Assembly (NCBI RefSeq): GCF_902459805.1
Contig: NZ_CABPST010000002.1
Location: 558,001 to 622,000 of the forward strand
Direction: 5' to 3'
Length of the DNA: 64,000 nt
DNA from: Pandoraea bronchicola
Lineage (GTDB): Bacteria > Pseudomonadota > Gammaproteobacteria > Burkholderiales > Burkholderiaceae
Position numbers and translations under genes: made by a program
Shown: positions 55,173 through 62,661 of the stretch, in pieces
Layout of the letters: the number at the start of each line of letters is the position of its first letter
Numbering within the stretch: the first letter of the stretch is position 1
Notes under the pieces: model-generated
The model's database searches: none
What the model saw: only the letters and a program-made list of their open reading frames with translations
Told to the model about the DNA's origin: nothing

Positions 55173-55729
55173 GGCGGCGCCTTAGCCCTAGGCCGAAATA
55201 CGGCGATGAGACTTGTCATCGCCCGGTTGCAAAATTCACCCCGCTAGAAGACAGCGCTTGGCAAGCGGGCTTCTCGGGTCTTGAGTGCTGTCGCTCTCCC
55301 TCACCAACGGCGCTCTCCCGGGCTGCCTTGACACGCCCCGGCAACGCAATTCATGCATATGAGGTTCGACGAGACTTCGGCTATTCGTCCGGCAATATCT
55401 GAATGGCCGATGCTGGCCGATTGCCAATATGGATGCATGTCATACGGTCAAGAATCATTGCGTTGGCGCTGCCTTGGCGCCCCGATGGTTCCGCATGCAG
55501 CACTCGGTAGTCGTGACGCCTATATGAGCGAGTGGCTTGCGTGCGGTGCGTATGTCACCAACGTCTGCGGCTTTGTCCGTACCCGCTTTCGCTTACGGAG
55601 ATTTTCCAAAGAAAATAAGGTAATCACTGCGAAGAGAATGTGCATAAGTGTGCGACAAATTGTCGCCTTTGTGACAGATCTCACTCCTAGTAGCCTCAGG
55701 GGCTCAATAAAAAGGTCCCCGAGGATTGA
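55173..55729. other. Long promoter gap before the siderophore-type receptor
   Basis: No gene is seen in 557 bp. The right third is AT-richer than the surroundings and contains the palindrome at 55652-55666. Short stop-limited frames show no homology I recognise. No Fur box consensus was found. Confidence 0.45.
55652..55666. promoter_or_regulatory. Perfect 15-bp palindrome upstream of the TonB receptor
   Basis: GCGACAA-A-TTGTCGC is an exact inverted repeat with a one-base centre, 63 bp before the GTG start at 55730. It has the size of a dimer operator. The regulator is unknown; it does not resemble a Fur box. Confidence 0.6.
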
Positions 55730-57898
55730 GTGGAAAAGTCCAGAACACATGCTTCGGCAGCGCTGATTGCCGTGCAATCGACGGTGGCGTGCTCGCTAGC
55801 TGCGGGCTGCATCGGTATGGCGATGGCTGACGAGGCGGTACAACTCGCGCCGACCGAAGTCAGTGCAGCGCGCGACAACGGCTACGTCGTGGAATCGAGT
55901 AGCGCGGCGACGCGAACCGATACCCCTATCGAGAACATCCCGCAATCGATCATCACAGTGCCGCGAGCGATGATCGACGATCAGGGATCCAAGACGGTCT
56001 CGGATGCGTTGCGCAACGTCAGCAATGTGAATGCCATCGATTCGCGCGACGCCAACAACACGGTGTTCAATATTCGTGGATTTCACTCCGGCACAGTGGT
56101 CGACGGCGTCGCAATGAAAGGCAACTTTACGGATCAAGAGAGCCTTGTCAACGTAGACCGCATCGATGTCATCAAAGGCCCGGCGGGGGCGCTTTTTGGC
56201 TCTCAGGGCGTGGGTGCCTACGACACGGCCGGGGGCACTATCGCCATCACCACACTGGAGCCGACAACATTGGAGACCGTGCGGAAGATTGGCTTTAAAG
56301 CCGGTTCCTACGGCGAAAGGGGCATTGACTTCGATATCAACCAGCCCTTGAATTCCGCATGGGCGTTCCGGGTTACAGGAGAGGCGTCGAACAGCGACAG
56401 TGAAACGGATCGCGTCTTCTTTAGAAAGCGGGCGCTGTTTCCGAGTCTGTCTTGGACCCCGAACGCCGATACCAAAGTCGTGCTCAGGGCACGCTATCTC
56501 GATACCACTACGCTCGACTACAGCGGTCTGCCGGTGAGCGGCACGCTGAATACGTCGATCTTCACGCTGCCAAGGCAGACCAATATTGCGGCCGTTGGGC
56601 TGCCGAATACGACCAACACGTCGAAGGGACTCAATTTGCAATGGACCCAGCGACTGACGGACGGCTGGAGCTTCTCGCTGTTGAGCGCTTACAACGAAGT
56701 GCGGCTCGATCAGCGAGGGACCTGGCTTGTGGATTCGGAAAGCCCGATGGGCTGTGGTGACTTCGGAAGTGCTACACCGTACAACAACACCATGTGCGGC
56801 GTGCGAATGTGGGCACGTCTGAAGACCACCACACTCTCGCCAAGCCTCACTGGCAAGTTCACGACAGGTGCGTTGAAGCACACGTTGAATCTCGGGGTGG
56901 ATTACGAGTACACGCGTGACGACGAATTCATGGCCTATTCGAACATGCTCGGGCCTGTCTCGTATGACAACGTGAATCTGACTAATCCAGTGTATCCGGC
57001 CTGGTCGGAGCCCGTTGCCCCGTCAACGCCGGATCAGCAGAACCGTTACATCTCGACGGTTGCCTATTTGCAAGATCAGATCGACGTAGGCCGCTGGCAC
57101 TTCCTGGGTAGCGTCCGTTATTCCGACATCAGAATTACCGACAACAACTACGCTTACGGCATCTACAACGTCAGCAGCAATTCGAAGGTCTCACCGCGCG
57201 TTGGCGCCGTCTACGAAATCACGTCGAAGATATCGGCGTTTGCAGGTTACGGCGAAGACATCAGAGTGCCAGCGTTCTATCTGTTCGCGTCGCCCCCCAA
57301 GCCGGAGGAGTACAGCCAGAAGGAAATTGGGCTTCGTCTCAAGGATCTTGCCGGGATCACCGCGACCGTGGCCCTCTTCGACCTGAACCGCAAAAACGTT
57401 GCCGTGGCCGATCCGGCCAACGCGGGTTATTACATTCAGGCGGGCAAGCAGCGCTCGCGAGGCATTGATATCGATGTGCGGTGGCAGGCTACGCCATCGT
57501 GGACCTGGATTGCTGCCTACGCTCAGCAGACCGCCGAAATCGAGGACGATGGCAACGCCGCATTGGTCGGCAAACAGTTGTTTAACGTGCCGAAGCAAAC
57601 GCTTCGACTGGCCACGCGTTACGATTTTCGCACCGGGGTGCTCGCCGGACTCGGGCTGGGTCTCGGCATGACGTTCAACTCGGAGCTCCCGGGCAACTCG
57701 ACTAACACGTTCTTTACACCGGCAACCACGGTATGGGACGCGCAAGCGTCCTACACCATCGGAAAGGCGCGCTACGGGCTGAACATCTTCAATCTGACGA
57801 ACAAGAAGTACTTCGTGCCCTCCAACTACTTCCTCGGCGGCCAGGTCATTCCAGCGCTGCCGAGAACGGTGACGGTTACCGCCGCATTTTCGTTCTGA
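55730..57898 (+). CDS. TonB-dependent siderophore-type receptor
   Basis: Outer membrane receptor of 722 residues. It starts with GTG at 55730, preceded by GAGG 5 nt upstream. The signal peptide is ALIAVQSTVACSLAAGCIG to about residue 33. A TonB-box-like LAPTEVSAAR is followed by a plug with the siderophore-receptor signature IENIPQSIITVPRAMIDDQG and FNIRGFHSGTVVDGV ... RIDVIKGPAGALFG. The barrel ends RTVTVTAAFSF. The class imports Fe(III)-siderophores. No siderophore biosynthesis genes are near, so it would use foreign compounds. Confidence 0.9.
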   Translation: MEKSRTHASAALIAVQSTVACSLAAGCIGMAMADEAVQLAPTEVSAARDNGYVVESSSAATRTDTPIENIPQSIITVPRAMIDDQGSKTVSDALRNVSNVNAIDSRDANNTVFNIRGFHSGTVVDGVAMKGNFTDQESLVNVDRIDVIKGPAGALFGSQGVGAYDTAGGTIAITTLEPTTLETVRKIGFKAGSYGERGIDFDINQPLNSAWAFRVTGEASNSDSETDRVFFRKRALFPSLSWTPNADTKVVLRARYLDTTTLDYSGLPVSGTLNTSIFTLPRQTNIAAVGLPNTTNTSKGLNLQWTQRLTDGWSFSLLSAYNEVRLDQRGTWLVDSESPMGCGDFGSATPYNNTMCGVRMWARLKTTTLSPSLTGKFTTGALKHTLNLGVDYEYTRDDEFMAYSNMLGPVSYDNVNLTNPVYPAWSEPVAPSTPDQQNRYISTVAYLQDQIDVGRWHFLGSVRYSDIRITDNNYAYGIYNVSSNSKVSPRVGAVYEITSKISAFAGYGEDIRVPAFYLFASPPKPEEYSQKEIGLRLKDLAGITATVALFDLNRKNVAVADPANAGYYIQAGKQRSRGIDIDVRWQATPSWTWIAAYAQQTAEIEDDGNAALVGKQLFNVPKQTLRLATRYDFRTGVLAGLGLGLGMTFNSELPGNSTNTFFTPATTVWDAQASYTIGKARYGLNIFNLTNKKYFVPSNYFLGGQVIPALPRTVTVTAAFSF

Positions 57899-57986
57899 CG
57901 GTTGAGTCGCTGCGCAAAGGACAGTTCGGCAGAGGTGAAGGCATAGTACGACTTCCCCCCCTCCCCGTCTACCACACCACCCGCCG

Positions 57987-58349
57987 CTATTGCGAAGCCC
58001 GCAATAGCGGCATGACGAACATCTCGAGACGTTCGGCGGTCCACGCGGGCGGTGCCGGATTGTCCCACCCGTTGTGCGCCAACCAGCGCGCACGATCAAT
58101 AGCGAAGTTCACCGGAATACGCGTGATTCGCCCGTCCCCACCGGGCGTACGCACTGCCCGGAAACCCCAACGGAAAGCTCAGGCTCGCGGCCATTGTTCG
58201 CACCGGGTTGCCGAGAAAGTGAGAATGACGACCTGACTGCGCAGCGCTTGCGTTACGATCTCACGTCCGCCCAGCGCGCGTGGCATCAGTGGTAGCGCGG
58301 CTTGCCCCACCGTCAGGCTGTTTGCGTGCACCTGTGCCCCCCATTCCGA
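57987..58349 (-). pseudogene. Relic of an unidentified gene, minus strand
   Basis: One frame reads about 55 codons (AQVHANSLTVGQAALPLMPR ... GREIVTQALRSQVVILTFSA), meets TGA at 58179-58181 and continues in the same frame for 63 codons (GDGRITRIPVNFAIDRARW ... EMFVMPLLRASQ) to TAG. The protein-like composition and in-frame stop suggest decay. The first part faintly recalls the C terminus of multidrug MFS permeases; I cannot confirm this. Confidence 0.3.
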
Positions 58350-58637
58350 TCACCCACCGCCCGCGGCGAGCCCTCCTGCCGCTTGCAATGAGCAACGTCG
58401 CGGCAACGAGGTGTAGTCCGAGCGACAACTGAAGTCCGAAGTCAAAACTGCTGCTTTGCGTCGTGCGGCCGGGCGAACTACGCCGGAACCAGAGACGCTG
58501 GCAAAATTCGCTGCGATTTTTTTCACACGAAATGGCGAACCATCCAGGCACAAAATTTGATGCGAACACGCTGGTACAAAGCCGCTCATCAAGAAAAACT
58601 TAACCATTCGATTTCTAATACGTTTCAATCCTCGGCG

Positions 58638-58665
58638 TCGAATCTCACCGCCTCCGCCAGATTTC
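58638..58665 (+). repeat. Right direct repeat (attR-like) of tRNA-Ser 3' end
   Basis: Exact 28-bp copy of 25274-25301, in the same orientation. The bases on either side differ from the tRNA locus, so this is not a larger duplication of the tRNA gene. Confidence 0.85.
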
Positions 58666-58710
58666 CTTGTTTCCCCCGACATTAACTACCGAGTTTCCGA
58701 AAGCGGTCAC

Positions 58711-59172
58711 TCAACTCGGATGACGCACGTAGTAGATGTCCCACTCCGCTTCGCCAGTCTGTACGAAGCCATGCCGCTGATAAAAGCGGTTCGAATCACT
58801 GCCGCGCAGGGCGCCCAAGCGGATAGGCATGCGCTGGGCGTCGGCTCTTTTGAATATATCCGCCAAGACGGCTGCGCCAATGCCTCTGCCCTGGTGTTCG
58901 GGCAGGATATAAAGATGGTCGAGGAGCCAATGATCTTCCAAAGGGCGGATCAGGATAAAACCTGTCTGAATACCGTCGGCTTCAATGAATCTGCACAGAT
59001 CGGGATCAAATGACGCCAGGAAGCGCTCGCGAGCACGCCGTGGATCAAAGCGGCCGATGCCCTCCAGACTTTCGCGCATCGCAGCAATACGAATGTCAAC
59101 CAAGGCATCCGCGTCGGATTCGGTAGTGGCAGGGAAGGTCAAACGCATAGGACGCGATTTCTTGATGGTCAT
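58711..59172 (-). CDS. GNAT-family N-acetyltransferase
   Basis: A 153-residue acetyl-CoA-dependent acetyltransferase. The acetyl-CoA binding motif is LYILPEHQGRGIGAAVL (R/QxxGxG/A type), followed by IRLGALRGSDSNRFYQRHGF and the end GEAEWDIYYVRHPS. The substrate is unknown. ATG 59172 or ATG 59148 could start it; neither has a strong ribosome site. It lies just outside the right repeat. Confidence 0.85.
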   Translation of the reverse strand: MTIKKSRPMRLTFPATTESDADALVDIRIAAMRESLEGIGRFDPRRARERFLASFDPDLCRFIEADGIQTGFILIRPLEDHWLLDHLYILPEHQGRGIGAAVLADIFKRADAQRMPIRLGALRGSDSNRFYQRHGFVQTGEAEWDIYYVRHPS

Positions 59173-59302
59173 TTATTGATATTGAGGCATCAGCGACTTC
59201 CACAATTTTCTGCGCGGCCGACTCACCCGGCAACGCCGATTCGATTCGTGCCCACGCCTCACCGTTCAATGACATGCGAATCTTGCCGACCGGCTCGCGC
59301 AA
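59173..59302 (-). pseudogene. Possible IS5-type transposase N-terminal relic
   Basis: A minus-strand frame from 59302 contains MSLNGEAWARIESALPGES, which resembles the start of IS5-family transposases (pattern LTDEAWARIEPLLPG). The resemblance ends after about 25 residues, and the frame runs into the GNAT gene. No terminal inverted repeats were found. It may mark an old insertion near the island border. Confidence 0.35.
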
Positions 59303-59539
59303 AAGACAAGGGGTGAACCCATCTCAGCAAATATAAACAGACCCCGGATAATGGAAAAAAGAAAATCTCCTAGGCGAGATTACGGTAGTTTATGCTTTGA
59401 TTCGATGTAGTGCGAAGCATTTGTGCTGTTGATGTGTCAGTACGTCCGCGAATACCTCTCTGTGTAAGACCGGCGCCGGATGGCGTCCAATAGAACGCTG
59501 GTGTCACAACGCCGGCATTTGAAACCAGGAGCGAGCGCA
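59303..59539. other. AT-rich promoter region of fmdA
   Basis: Markedly AT-richer than its surroundings from about 59320 to 59440. It presumably holds the fmdA promoter. I could not assign -35/-10 boxes with confidence. Confidence 0.4.
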
Positions 59540-60778
59540 ATGGCAGAAACTCTCATCAAGGTCGACCTGAAGCAGTCCGCGTACGAGAACGAGCAGGTGC
59601 ATAACCGGTGGCACCCGGACATTCCGATGGCGTGCTGGGTAAAACCCGGCGACGATTTCATCCTGGAGACGTACGACTGGACCGGCGGCTTCATCAAGAA
59701 CGACGACAGTGCGGATGATGTTCGCGACATCGACCTGTCGATCGTGCACTTTCTTTCGGGCCCAGTGGGCGTGCGCGGCGCAGAGCCAGGCGATCTACTC
59801 GTGGTGGATCTGCTGGATATTGGCGCAAAGGCGGACAGTCAGTGGGGCTTCAACGGCTTCTTCTCAAAGACGAACGGCGGCGGTTTCCTGACCGATCACT
59901 TCCCACATGCGCAAAAATCAATCTGGGATTTTCACGGTCTGTACACGAGTTCGCGCCACATTCCGGGCGTCAATTTTGCCGGATTGATTCACCCGGGGCT
60001 GATCGGCTGTCTGCCGGATCCGAAATTACTGGAGACATGGAACGCGCGTGAGACCGGACTGATCGCGACGGCGCCCGAGCGCGTGCCGCCGCTGGCGAAT
60101 CCGCCGTTTGCCGCGACGGCGCATATGGGGAAGTTGTCCGGCGCCGCGCGCGATAAAGCAGCGGCGACCGGCGCACGGACAGTGCCGCCGCGTGAGCATG
60201 GCGGCAATTGCGACATCAAGGACTTGTCGCGTGGCTCGAAGGTGTTCTTCCCAGTGTACGTAGACGGTGCGGGACTTTCGGTGGGGGATCTCCACTTCAG
60301 TCAGGGCGACGGCGAAATCACATTCTGCGGCGCTATCGAAATGGCTGGTTGGGTTCACATGCGAGTCAACGTCATCAAGGGCGGGATGGCAAAGTACGGA
60401 ATTCGCAATCCGGTATTCCAGCCGAGTCCGATCACGCCCGCGTACAACGACTATCTGATCTTCGAAGGGATCTCGGTGGACGAACAAGGCGGACAGCACT
60501 ATCTCGACGTGACGGTGGCTTATCGTCAGGCATGTCTGAACGCCATCGAATACTTGAAAAAGTTCGGCTACTCGGGGTCGCAGGCGTATTCGATCCTCGG
60601 CTGCGCACCGGTGCAGGGGCATATCAGCGGGGTGGTGGATATTCCGAATGCCTGCGCGACGCTGTGGCTGCCAACGCAGATCTTCGATTTCGACATCCGA
60701 CCGAACGCGGATGGTCCGGTGCAGCATGTGAAGAGCGGCGTGGATATGCCGTGTTCGCCCGATCTTGTGAAGTCTTGA
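59540..60778 (+). CDS. fmdA: Formamidase
   Basis: Acetamidase/formamidase-family enzyme that hydrolyses formamide to formate and ammonia. It has 412 residues from ATG 59540, with AGGAG 9 nt upstream. Family segments are NRWHPDIPMACWVKPGDDF, HPGLIGCLPD, REHGGNCDIKDLSRGSKVFFPVYV and LHFSQGDGEITFCGAIEM. It is followed 25 bp later by fmdB, the classic pairing known from methylotrophs. Confidence 0.96.
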   Translation: MAETLIKVDLKQSAYENEQVHNRWHPDIPMACWVKPGDDFILETYDWTGGFIKNDDSADDVRDIDLSIVHFLSGPVGVRGAEPGDLLVVDLLDIGAKADSQWGFNGFFSKTNGGGFLTDHFPHAQKSIWDFHGLYTSSRHIPGVNFAGLIHPGLIGCLPDPKLLETWNARETGLIATAPERVPPLANPPFAATAHMGKLSGAARDKAAATGARTVPPREHGGNCDIKDLSRGSKVFFPVYVDGAGLSVGDLHFSQGDGEITFCGAIEMAGWVHMRVNVIKGGMAKYGIRNPVFQPSPITPAYNDYLIFEGISVDEQGGQHYLDVTVAYRQACLNAIEYLKKFGYSGSQAYSILGCAPVQGHISGVVDIPNACATLWLPTQIFDFDIRPNADGPVQHVKSGVDMPCSPDLVKS

Positions 60779-60803
60779 CGCGCCGCGTCAAACGGAGGAA
60801 GAC

Positions 60804-61148
60804 ATGCCGATATACGACTTCGAATGCGCGAGTTGCGGGCCGTTTGTGGTGATGAGACGGATCGCGGATCGCGATGCGCCGTGTCATTGTCCGGACTGCG
60901 GAAGCGAAGGGACGCGGATGATTACCGCACCGTCGTTGGCGTTGATGGGGAGTACCGGTCGCACCGCGCATGCAACGAACGAGAGGGCCGCGAATGCGCC
61001 ACGTCAGTCCGGCGATGGGCCGGCGCGGAACCATCGGGCCGGGTGCAGTTGCTGTGCGGGCGGGAAGGTGACGTTGGCAGGGGCTAGCCGGGAAGTGTCA
61101 GGTGGCCTCAAACGGCCCGCCGGGCGGCCCTGGATGATCAGTCATTAG
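60804..61148 (+). CDS. fmdB: FmdB-type zinc ribbon protein
   Basis: A 114-residue protein with an N-terminal zinc ribbon (YDFECASCGPF ... CHCPDCGSEGTRM) and a low-complexity tail with CSCCAGG. FmdB was first described as a regulator of the formamidase operon; its exact role remains uncertain. GGAGGAAG precedes the ATG. It is cotranscribed with fmdA and followed by a terminator. Confidence 0.93.
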   Translation: MPIYDFECASCGPFVVMRRIADRDAPCHCPDCGSEGTRMITAPSLALMGSTGRTAHATNERAANAPRQSGDGPARNHRAGCSCCAGGKVTLAGASREVSGGLKRPAGRPWMISH

Positions 61149-61180
61149 CCGAGGCGTGGAGCCGCACGGCTTGTAGCGAG

Positions 61181-61218
61181 AATGCCCCGTAGGTCGGAAG
61201 ACTTACGGGGCATTTTTT
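61181..61218 (+). terminator. Rho-independent terminator after fmdAB
   Basis: AATGCCCCGTA pairs with TACGGGGCATT across a short loop that can extend the stem by GTC/GAC, followed by TTTTTTCT. It lies 32 bp past the fmdB stop. Confidence 0.92.
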
Positions 61219-61370
61219 CTAGATCGATGGTCGGTCGCGCCCGCCCGCGCTCGGGCCACACCGCGGCGTTGACGCCATATCCCCCGACACCCATTGGCCT
61301 GATATTCTTGCGGACGAAAGGCGCGCCATCAGAGACGCACTTTCTGCCTTTACCGTTACGAAAATCCATC

Positions 61371-62426
61371 ATGAGATCAACACCTGGGTCTGTTGCACAG
61401 ACCACCACGGGCGTCGCCGCAGGTCTGGCGATCCTGTATTTTCTTCGTCCGGTACTCATTCCTTTTTTTCTCGCCATGCTCCTGCGAATTCTCATCTCGG
61501 GCATCGTTTCGGTGGTCGTTCGCCTGCTTCCACGAGCACCGAAATGGCTGGTCCTGGCGGCGACCGCAGCAATTGTGGGCTTTAGTGCCTACAGCATCTT
61601 CATCGTCACGCTCCAGGGAATCAGCGATCTCATCCAGCAGTCCGCCGCCCTCCCCGCTCAACTCGACCGCCTCATACGGTCAGCCAGCGTGGGCTTCGGG
61701 CGAAAATTCGACCTGGCAACGGTTCTGGCATTGATCGACCTGCCCCAACTTGAACACAGCCTTGCCTCCAGGTTGGGAAATGCCGTGTCGACGGCATTTC
61801 TCACCTTGATGTTTCTCGTGTTTATGCTGCTTGGGTCAATGACAAACACTGAGCCCAAAATTCTGCGGATCACGACCAGTGAGGCCCGAGCAAATTCCCA
61901 GCGCATGGTTCTCAACAAAATCGTGCATGGCGTACAGGCGTACCTGATTTCCCAGACGGCCATCAATCTTGCGATTGCCGTGATCTCCGCCCTGGTATTT
62001 CGCGTCGCCGAACTGCCCAATACGGCGTTCTGGGCGGTGATGGTGTTTCTTCTCGCATTCATGCCCGTCGTGGGGCCGTTCGTTGCGAGCGTCGTGCCCG
62101 CACTGTTTGCGGCGCTTCACAGCGATTCAATGACCGTGCCGCTCGCTGTGTTTGCCGTCACCCTGTCCATCTTCCAGATTGCACACAATCTCGTGCAACC
62201 CAAACTCCAGGCGAAAAGCACGAACACAGACCCTCTCGTCGGGCTGTTCGCACTGGGAATCTGGACACTGGTATGGGGCGTGCCGGGTGCCATTCTCTCG
62301 ACCCCGCTGACCGTCCTCGTGATGGTGATAGCCGCGCAGTTTCAAAGCTCCCGGTGGTTGGCAATTCTCATATCGCACGACGGCGCACCCGATGCAGCCG
62401 TTCCGCCATCCCCCACTGGAAAATGA
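61371..62426 (+). CDS. AI-2E/PerM family membrane protein
   Basis: A 351-residue inner-membrane protein of the PerM/TqsA/YdiK family, with helices at about 15-55 and 65-90, then paired helices from about 150 to the end. It contains the family patch FLLAFMPVVGPFVASVVPALF and VQPKLQAKSTNTDPLVGLFAL. Members export or gate small molecules or ions, including AI-2. The actual substrate is unknown. ATG 61371 has a weak ribosome site; the longer in-frame reading from 61182 spans the fmdB terminator and is rejected. Confidence 0.85.
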   Translation: MRSTPGSVAQTTTGVAAGLAILYFLRPVLIPFFLAMLLRILISGIVSVVVRLLPRAPKWLVLAATAAIVGFSAYSIFIVTLQGISDLIQQSAALPAQLDRLIRSASVGFGRKFDLATVLALIDLPQLEHSLASRLGNAVSTAFLTLMFLVFMLLGSMTNTEPKILRITTSEARANSQRMVLNKIVHGVQAYLISQTAINLAIAVISALVFRVAELPNTAFWAVMVFLLAFMPVVGPFVASVVPALFAALHSDSMTVPLAVFAVTLSIFQIAHNLVQPKLQAKSTNTDPLVGLFALGIWTLVWGVPGAILSTPLTVLVMVIAAQFQSSRWLAILISHDGAPDAAVPPSPTGK

Positions 62427-62532
62427 ACGCATCGCGAGCCGCGCCCCCTCGTCTGGCAACCCACCGCATTGAAGTTCCCTTCGACAGCATCCGGGGCCAG
62501 GCCGCGACGGTGTTTCCATTACGCCACTCAAC

Positions 62533-62583
62533 TCTTATATAAGATATAAGACATTTGACGAGACGAAGCGCCGGGACTAAAAT
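62533..62583 (+). promoter_or_regulatory. acnB promoter with adjoining TATAAGA operator
   Basis: TTGACG (62555-62560) and TAAAAT (62578-62583) are 17 bp apart, a good sigma-70 pair. Directly upstream, TCTTATATAAGA (62533-62544) is a perfect 12-bp palindrome, and TATAAGA occurs twice in tandem (62538-62551). I recall similar ATAAGA repeats near TCA-cycle genes in other Burkholderiales (recollection, unverified). Confidence 0.7.
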
Positions 62584-62661
62584 CACGAGCAAAGTAGCCC
62601 CCGGTATCGCCTTGGAGGCCTGAAAAGCCTTCCCCCGAAACGCAACACAGCAGGTCTCCCC

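Larger units (their letters stand above)
25296..58665. mobile_element. Putative tRNA-Ser-associated genomic island, integrase not visible
   Basis: About 33.4 kb are bounded by the tRNA-Ser gene on the left and an exact 28-bp copy of its 3' end on the right. The content is accessory: phosphatases, TonB systems, heterocycle catabolism and a second dehydrogenase. The genes to the left are conserved core genes, and acnB lies 4 kb to the right. A partial third copy at 34815 suggests a composite of two insertions. Against this, I see no integrase, excisionase or plasmid gene inside, and codon use looks similar to the core. The element would therefore be old, or mobilised in trans. Confidence 0.6.
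57899..58710. other. Region without an intact gene at the right end of the island
   Basis: About 800 bp carry only decayed frames (see the relic at 57987-58349) and the right direct repeat. AT-rich sequence lies at 58540-58630. No integrase or transposase motif was recognised. Confidence 0.5.

Noticed and set aside
55353-55766. A 137-codon plus-strand frame before the siderophore-type receptor
   Set aside because: No homology, ribosome site or domain; it runs through the palindrome and into the receptor start.
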